Of a stretch of DNA of 64,000 bases, positions 58,542-64,000 are shown piece by piece (position 1 is the stretch's first letter; every line of letters begins with the position of its first letter). The stretch covers positions 97,174,599 to 97,238,598 of the forward strand of contig CM060911.1 in assembly GCA_030737875.1 (NCBI GenBank), read 5' to 3'. The translations under genes were made by a program, and so were the position numbers. The DNA comes from Allium sativum (taxonomy: Eukaryota; Streptophyta; Magnoliopsida; Asparagales; Amaryllidaceae). The notes below the pieces were generated by a model. That model saw only the letters and a list, made by a program, of their open reading frames with translations, ran no database searches and was not told where the DNA came from.

Positions 58542-61500
58542 TGTGAAAACCCGTAACTTCCCCGTAAAGGAAAGCGTCGGATAGTTCGAGAACAAGCCAC
58601 AACAGAACTCATACAGAAGAACATTTCATTGTATATTACAACAATGCATCAGATTACAGGAATATACAGAGTATAAATGAATATTACACAGAAATATTAG
58701 AGATTTAAATTACATTTAAATACATAGCAGCGGAAAATAATACAATACACAACTAGAAAGAGATATACGGATACAAAGCTTTCCGGATATCGTTCCAGCT
58801 GTAAACCAGGATCCTGTGAATATAAATCTGCAAAACCAAAACTACTAGCTGCCCGTGTCAAAATAAGGGCACCCAGAGTTTAGGTCAAAACAATAAACTT
58901 CAGGTCAGTCATGTGACTGGTGTGAGAACTAAAACAGTTATTAATCTTTATTTTAAAGTTAGGTAAATCAAGGGACCACGCCATATAATACGGAACGGGT
59001 TTCCTCCCAAGAATACCAGTGCGTAAAACAACAGCGCAATGCTAAATAAAGTAAAATGAAGCTATTATAAGACCCAGGTACTATCACACAATGCAACGCA
59101 AGCCGGGGGATAGGGTTTTTACCTTATAATAGCCAAAAATGCTTGATACGTTTAAAACAAATCATTTGATACTATTATAAGTGCATAGTGTATAAAACAA
59201 CTTCAAATCATAAATATCAATCATAGGCGGCATGAATGCCCCATACCACTATGTCGCCATATATAGGTTATACAATCAAAATCGCAAAGTCACGTATTTG
59301 GAAATTGGGTTTCCATCTATGAACCGAGGCAAAAGATAGTCCTCAACCGATTCGAGACGCTCTAGCCCGTGTCTCAGGATCAGAGCTCGAGTGACCCTTG
59401 GAGCGACAGGGCCGGTCCACCGATGTGGATTAAACTTAAACCCTGAACATGCGTTCCCCCGCCCTATGGGGCGTAAATGAGCAAACGAATGACTCCATCG
59501 GAGCCGGATCGTCCGATCAAACCGAGGCGCCTCACAACAGCAACAACCACATAAGTCAAACTCGTCAGGGCGTGTAAAACCACTGACGCCACTTCTAACT
59601 AGAAAGAAACGCATGCCCTCCCTGAGGTCCGTCTCCCGTTTTTGGTTCATACCGGGTGTGAAACTCGCGAAGTAAACGTTACACAAAGCTACGCCACAAA
59701 GGCCGTGCTTTGATCATCACCACAAGATTTGCTTTTCAACAGAAGCCTCGATCAATTGCCACTTAGGCATGCCACACAGGCAATTCACTCCATGCGTTTG
59801 ATACCCATCAATATATAACCCCTGAGCTCGTACGTCTCAGAGAATGGCGTTAAGCAAGAGAATAAATTCTCCGCCGCCAAACAGATATATATTTAATAGA
59901 GATCAATCATACGGACTAAAATCCAATGTCAGACACACAGTCCATTTATAAGTCCGTTCTGGGTCTGAACGAAACCGGAGGCACCTAGTACCCCGCATAT
60001 CCATCGATCTCCAAGTACGTCTGGACGATCACTAACTGTTTCCATCTTCTTGGGTGTACAGCCCAATCAAGATCATCAGTAATTACCCAAACGACGTGAA
60101 GACCTCCGGTCTTCGACCATCGTCTTCATCTTCGACTTATCGTCGTATCAGTTATTCAGAATGGGTTAAACCCGGTCTTTCCGAATAACTCGCGTATATT
60201 TGAAATAAGTGTTACACAAACAAAACATACGCCTCATTCCAATTCATCAGTCACTAACCATAAATTAATCAAGAGAATAATTCCCCAAATATTAACCCCG
60301 AAGGCCGAAACCAACATCAGATCAATATCCAGAAAACCATCCTGCTTAGCTAACCGATAGTTAGTTTCTGATTTTCACATTCATAGGGAAAGGTTCCCAT
60401 TAATTTTATCCAAGATAAATTCCTTGAATTTATTCTTTATTCTATTTTTGAATCTCAATTCAAACTAGTCGGGATTAGCGAACCTTACCGAAGTAATCAT
60501 TTATTTTAATTTCCCCATCCCAACCTATTCATCCCATGAAGTAAAACTGGTAATACTTCATATCTAACACCACAGTGTTATCGGTAAATTCAATTACCAT
60601 TTCACGTTCAAATCTAATTAAAGATTTAACTATCGCCTGGAGCAAAACTGGTGATACTCCATTTTCGATCATTTCAATCTAATTAAAGATTCATTAAAAC
60701 TCCACTTAGTTTTAATCTTTAACTGGGTTAAAGAATCAGTGTCATTTAAAACACAGTTCACGATAAACCCAAAATCACATTCATTAATTATCGGGTTAAA
60801 GAACGAGTGTTATTTAAAACACTGTCCACGATAAACCCAAAAATCAATATCAATTCAATTCCAATTTAATATCATTTAATTGGTACACTTCATTAAATCT
60901 AAATAAAAAGATTTAATCTTTTCTCAACTGGGTTCAAGAACAGTGTTAATGAAGACACCATTCACGACAAACCCAAATCACATTCGATATTAAATACAAG
61001 GCTCTGAATAGAAAATATATCGGCTTATATTCAATATCAAATTCTACGATTAACAAATGTCGTGCTGGAAATAACGATATGGATATATATCTTTCAAATT
61101 TCCATAACCACATCTGCATAATCACGAATTCCAACATTGAAATATCCCGAAGACAATTTCGATTCAAATCCACTCCAATGCAATCATTGGAAATTATGGT
61201 TATTTTTAAAACCCTTTTCTAATTCAATTTATTTATTTAAAAATAAATAGAATTATATTTCTAGTTCAAAACTAGTTCATTTCGATAAAAATCTATTTTT
61301 ATCTTTTCAAATATGGAGTTTTTCATCCCAATTCTTTCTAAATCATTTCTTATGATTTTACATAAATTATTACTATTTTTAATAATTTTATTAAGGCACG
61401 TACAGTCGATTTCCATCAATGGCCATCGAACTGCACTTACAACTACCTTTTTCGAATTTGATCTGGACATAATTCCAAATCCAACCGTTAGATTTCTAAT

Positions 61501-64000
61501 TTCTAATATTCGTTAGAAAGCTCTTTTCGATACGAACCCAACGGTTCCAGTTTTAGGAGAATCCGACGGTCGGATCTCCCGTAATGTCCGTTTGAAATAA
61601 ATGGTCGAAATTCACGAACTGCCGCGGCGCGGCGCGTTCTATTCAGGCCATTATATTATATATATAATATATATAATATATATTTCGTCGATTTCTATTT
61701 AAAACGAATCATATAAATAGTTTTTAAAATTCGTTTCAAAAGCAATTTCAACTTCCATTTCAATTCAAATCAAAATTGAATTCTTCTTTATAAATTCGTT
61801 TTAAAATCCATTTCTATTCAATTCAAATTTCAATTCAATTTGAATTCATTTCAATTCACTTTCAATTCAATTTGAATTCGTTTTCAATTCATTTCGAAAT
61901 CGTTTTCAATTCAATTCATTTCGAAATCGTTTCCAATTCAATTCATTTCGAAATCGTTTTCAATTCAATTCATTTCGAAATCGTTTTCAATTCAATTCAT
62001 TTCGAAATCGTTTTCAATTCAATTCATTTCGAAATCGTTTTCAATTCAATTCATTTCGAAATCGTTTTCAATTCAATTCATTTCGAAATCGTTTTCAATT
62101 CAATTCATTTCGAAATCGTTTTCAATTCAATTCATTTCGAAATCGTTTTCAATTCAATTCATTTCGAAATCGTTTTCAATTCAATTCATTTCGAAATCGT
62201 TTTCAATTAAATTCATTTCGAAATCGTTTAAAATCGATATAAATATCGTTCACGTCGAAATGGCGTCAATCTAATCAATACGGCTTAATAAATTTCTATT
62301 TTCAAATATTCTATTTCAAATATTTCTTTTTCAAAATAGTTGTTATTATCAAAATATTTCGTTCAACACATGACCAATCTCAATGGATGAGTACTGTCAA
62401 CACATGAACCTTTATTTTATATTGATAAAGATGTAAATTTTATTACTAAAATATTTCGTTCAACACATGACCAATCTCAATGGATGAGTACTGTCAACAC
62501 ATGAACCTTTATTTTAATATTCTTTATTTTCTACATTGGAATGAGGCCCAATCAATTACCATATAAAGTTAATTATATGGATTCCATACAAAACATGTAT
62601 ATAATAGCATTGAAAAATAATCAACCATCAACCAAAGTGCACTACACTGTATAAGCATCAAATATAGATATCTAACGCTTATAACAGCCTGTCAATCCAT
62701 CGATCGACATATTTAATCAATCAGGATGAGTGAACTTCAAATTTCATCCCAACACCCGTGTGGGGTTTCAAACAATCAAACACAGATTTTAGTTGTGCAG
62801 TTGGGCGATGTGTAAAATTTATCGACCCAATCAATGTCCTTCAAATAGGTGTACATAAACAAACCGTCTGGTTTGTAAATGAATATTTATTTATTCACAT
62901 TCACGTTAAAAATTATATTTTTAACGATAAAACATTTTATTCAAACATATGAATTTCTATTCGGTTCATTTATTCAATAAAATGATATTTTTATTTTTCT
63001 AACATATCTTAGAAAATTTCGGCGGCATAACGGCACGATACTAGAAACAGGACGAGGCCTAGCCTTATCCCCAGTCTAGTGAAGGCCCACGCCATTCACA
63101 CATCAATCAAATTCACCAAACAACCAAATTCAAATCAAATCATATAACTAAGCTATGCAACCAAACAAACAAGTCCATGGTCTATGGACGATTGTGTCGG
63201 GTGCTACTAAGCACCGTCTGCATCCTAGTATATATATATAAATAGAAATGAAATTGAAAGGTGAGAAATTCTCACCGATAGCTATCCAAACTTCACGGCT
63301 CTCCACTGATAGAAATCTTCATCGCTATCGCTTCTTCGTCATCTTCGTTGCCCGTAGCCACTACATATATAAAAATCGAATTTTTACTTCGCTTTTCAAT
63401 ATATAAAAATCACATTTTTATTTCGATGTTCAATATATAAAAATCATATTTTTAATTCGAAGTTCAATATATAAAAATCACATTTTTAATTCGAAGTTCA
63501 ATATATAAAAATCATATTTTTAATTCGAAGTTCAATATATAAAAATCACATTTTTAATTCGAAGTTCAATATATAAAAATCACATTTTTAATTCGAAGTT
63601 CAATATATAAAAATCACATTTTTAATTCGAAGTTCAATATATAAAAATCATATTTTTAATCTTCACATCTAATAAAAATCATATTTTTAATCTTCACATC
63701 TAATAAAAATCATATTTTTATTATCATACTTATATAAAAGTTACATTTTTAAACCGTTCTCTACCTAAGAAAGATTATATTTTCACGACCGATGTTCTTT
63801 ATATTTTCACAACCGATGTTCTTTATATTTTCACAACCGATGTTCTTTATATTTAAAAATTTTAGATTTTAAAAATAATGATAAACATATATAATTTCAG
63901 ATTTTAAAACAATCCCCTTCTCCTTAAAACTGAAAATTATTCCAACGTGAATTTACAGTAGAAAATGAGAATAAATTCAAGGTTGTTTACCATTCTAATC
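58542..64000 (-). repeat. 5' LTR of F, partial (5459 bp visible)
   Basis: Near-copy of 50703-56194, with few differences by eye outside the arrays. Stem-loop II is at 59460-59473, the right arm of stem III at 59123-59133 and stem-loop I at 63173-63189 (GTCCAT-GGTCT-ATGGAC). The 27-bp array has 13 units. The window ends at the edge of its GC-rich module. Confidence 0.88.

Larger units (their letters stand above)
50703..64000 (-). mobile_element. LARD-like gypsy element F, 6.8-kb LTRs, runs off the window
   Basis: In minus sense: 5' LTR (from beyond 64000 to 58542), primer site 58539-58528, 1030-bp non-coding interior, polypurine tract 57524-57512, 3' LTR 57511-50703. It interrupts D inside its GC-rich module. 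The 5 bases at the visible edge are GCCTG (50698-50702), so GCCTG should follow the far LTR outside the window. No gag or pol motif exists on either strand of the interior. About 1.35 kb of the 5' LTR is missing from the window. Confidence 0.88.

Overview
The window looks like repeat-dense intergenic DNA from a flowering plant, probably heterochromatin. It is AT-rich. I see no host protein-coding gene, tRNA gene or rRNA gene. Almost every base belongs to LTR retrotransposons inserted into one another. The plant assignment rests on Ty1/copia gag with an Asp/Ser/Glu-rich tail, Ty3/gypsy gag and protease with initiator-Met-tRNA primer sites, and a plant-specific transposon-protein-like relic. I cannot name the species.

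Layout. Positions 1-371 are unclassified. Positions 372-9749 hold a decayed Ty1/copia (SIRE-like) element on the minus strand. Its 3' LTR (372-6176) was split by a 4.5-kb solo Ty3/gypsy LTR (1026-5504, TSD TATGT). Its internal part keeps a broken gag and a second broken ORF but no pol. From 9750 a Ty3/gypsy element (A, plus strand) begins. Its 5' LTR runs, with interruptions, to 29609 and is followed by a primer site, broken gag, protease and the first residues of reverse transcriptase, up to 31390. LTR A holds a short solo LTR (B, 11611-13122, TSD ACAAA) and a complete 12.7-kb element (C, 15434-28172, TSD TGATA). C has 5.8-kb LTRs and only a 1.0-kb non-coding interior.

At 31391 element A is cut by LTR D (minus strand). 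D was itself hit three times: by a gag-only element (32731-40941, TSD TTCTC), by solo LTR E (44149-50290, TSD TATAC) and by element F (50703 to beyond the window end). F has 6.8-kb LTRs and a 1.0-kb interior. The implied order is copia relic, then A, then D, then the three insertions in D. B and C are separate hits in A.

How the parts relate. A, B, C, D, E and F share one LTR plan and form one extended family. A carries gag and protease and may represent the protein-coding partner. C and F look like large-retrotransposon-derivative (LARD) elements that would depend on proteins supplied in trans. The gag-only element belongs to a second gypsy family, shared with the solo LTR at 1026, and resembles the TR-GAG class.

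The most interesting signal is a set of at least four stem-loops inside the long LTRs of the A-F family. Their arms differ between copies in a compensatory way (for example CGCCC/GGGCG in A, E, F against GGTCC/GGACC in D). This suggests a conserved RNA structure in these non-coding transcripts. Boundaries rest on reading by eye of termini, duplications and primer or purine sites. Percent identities and statistics were not computed.
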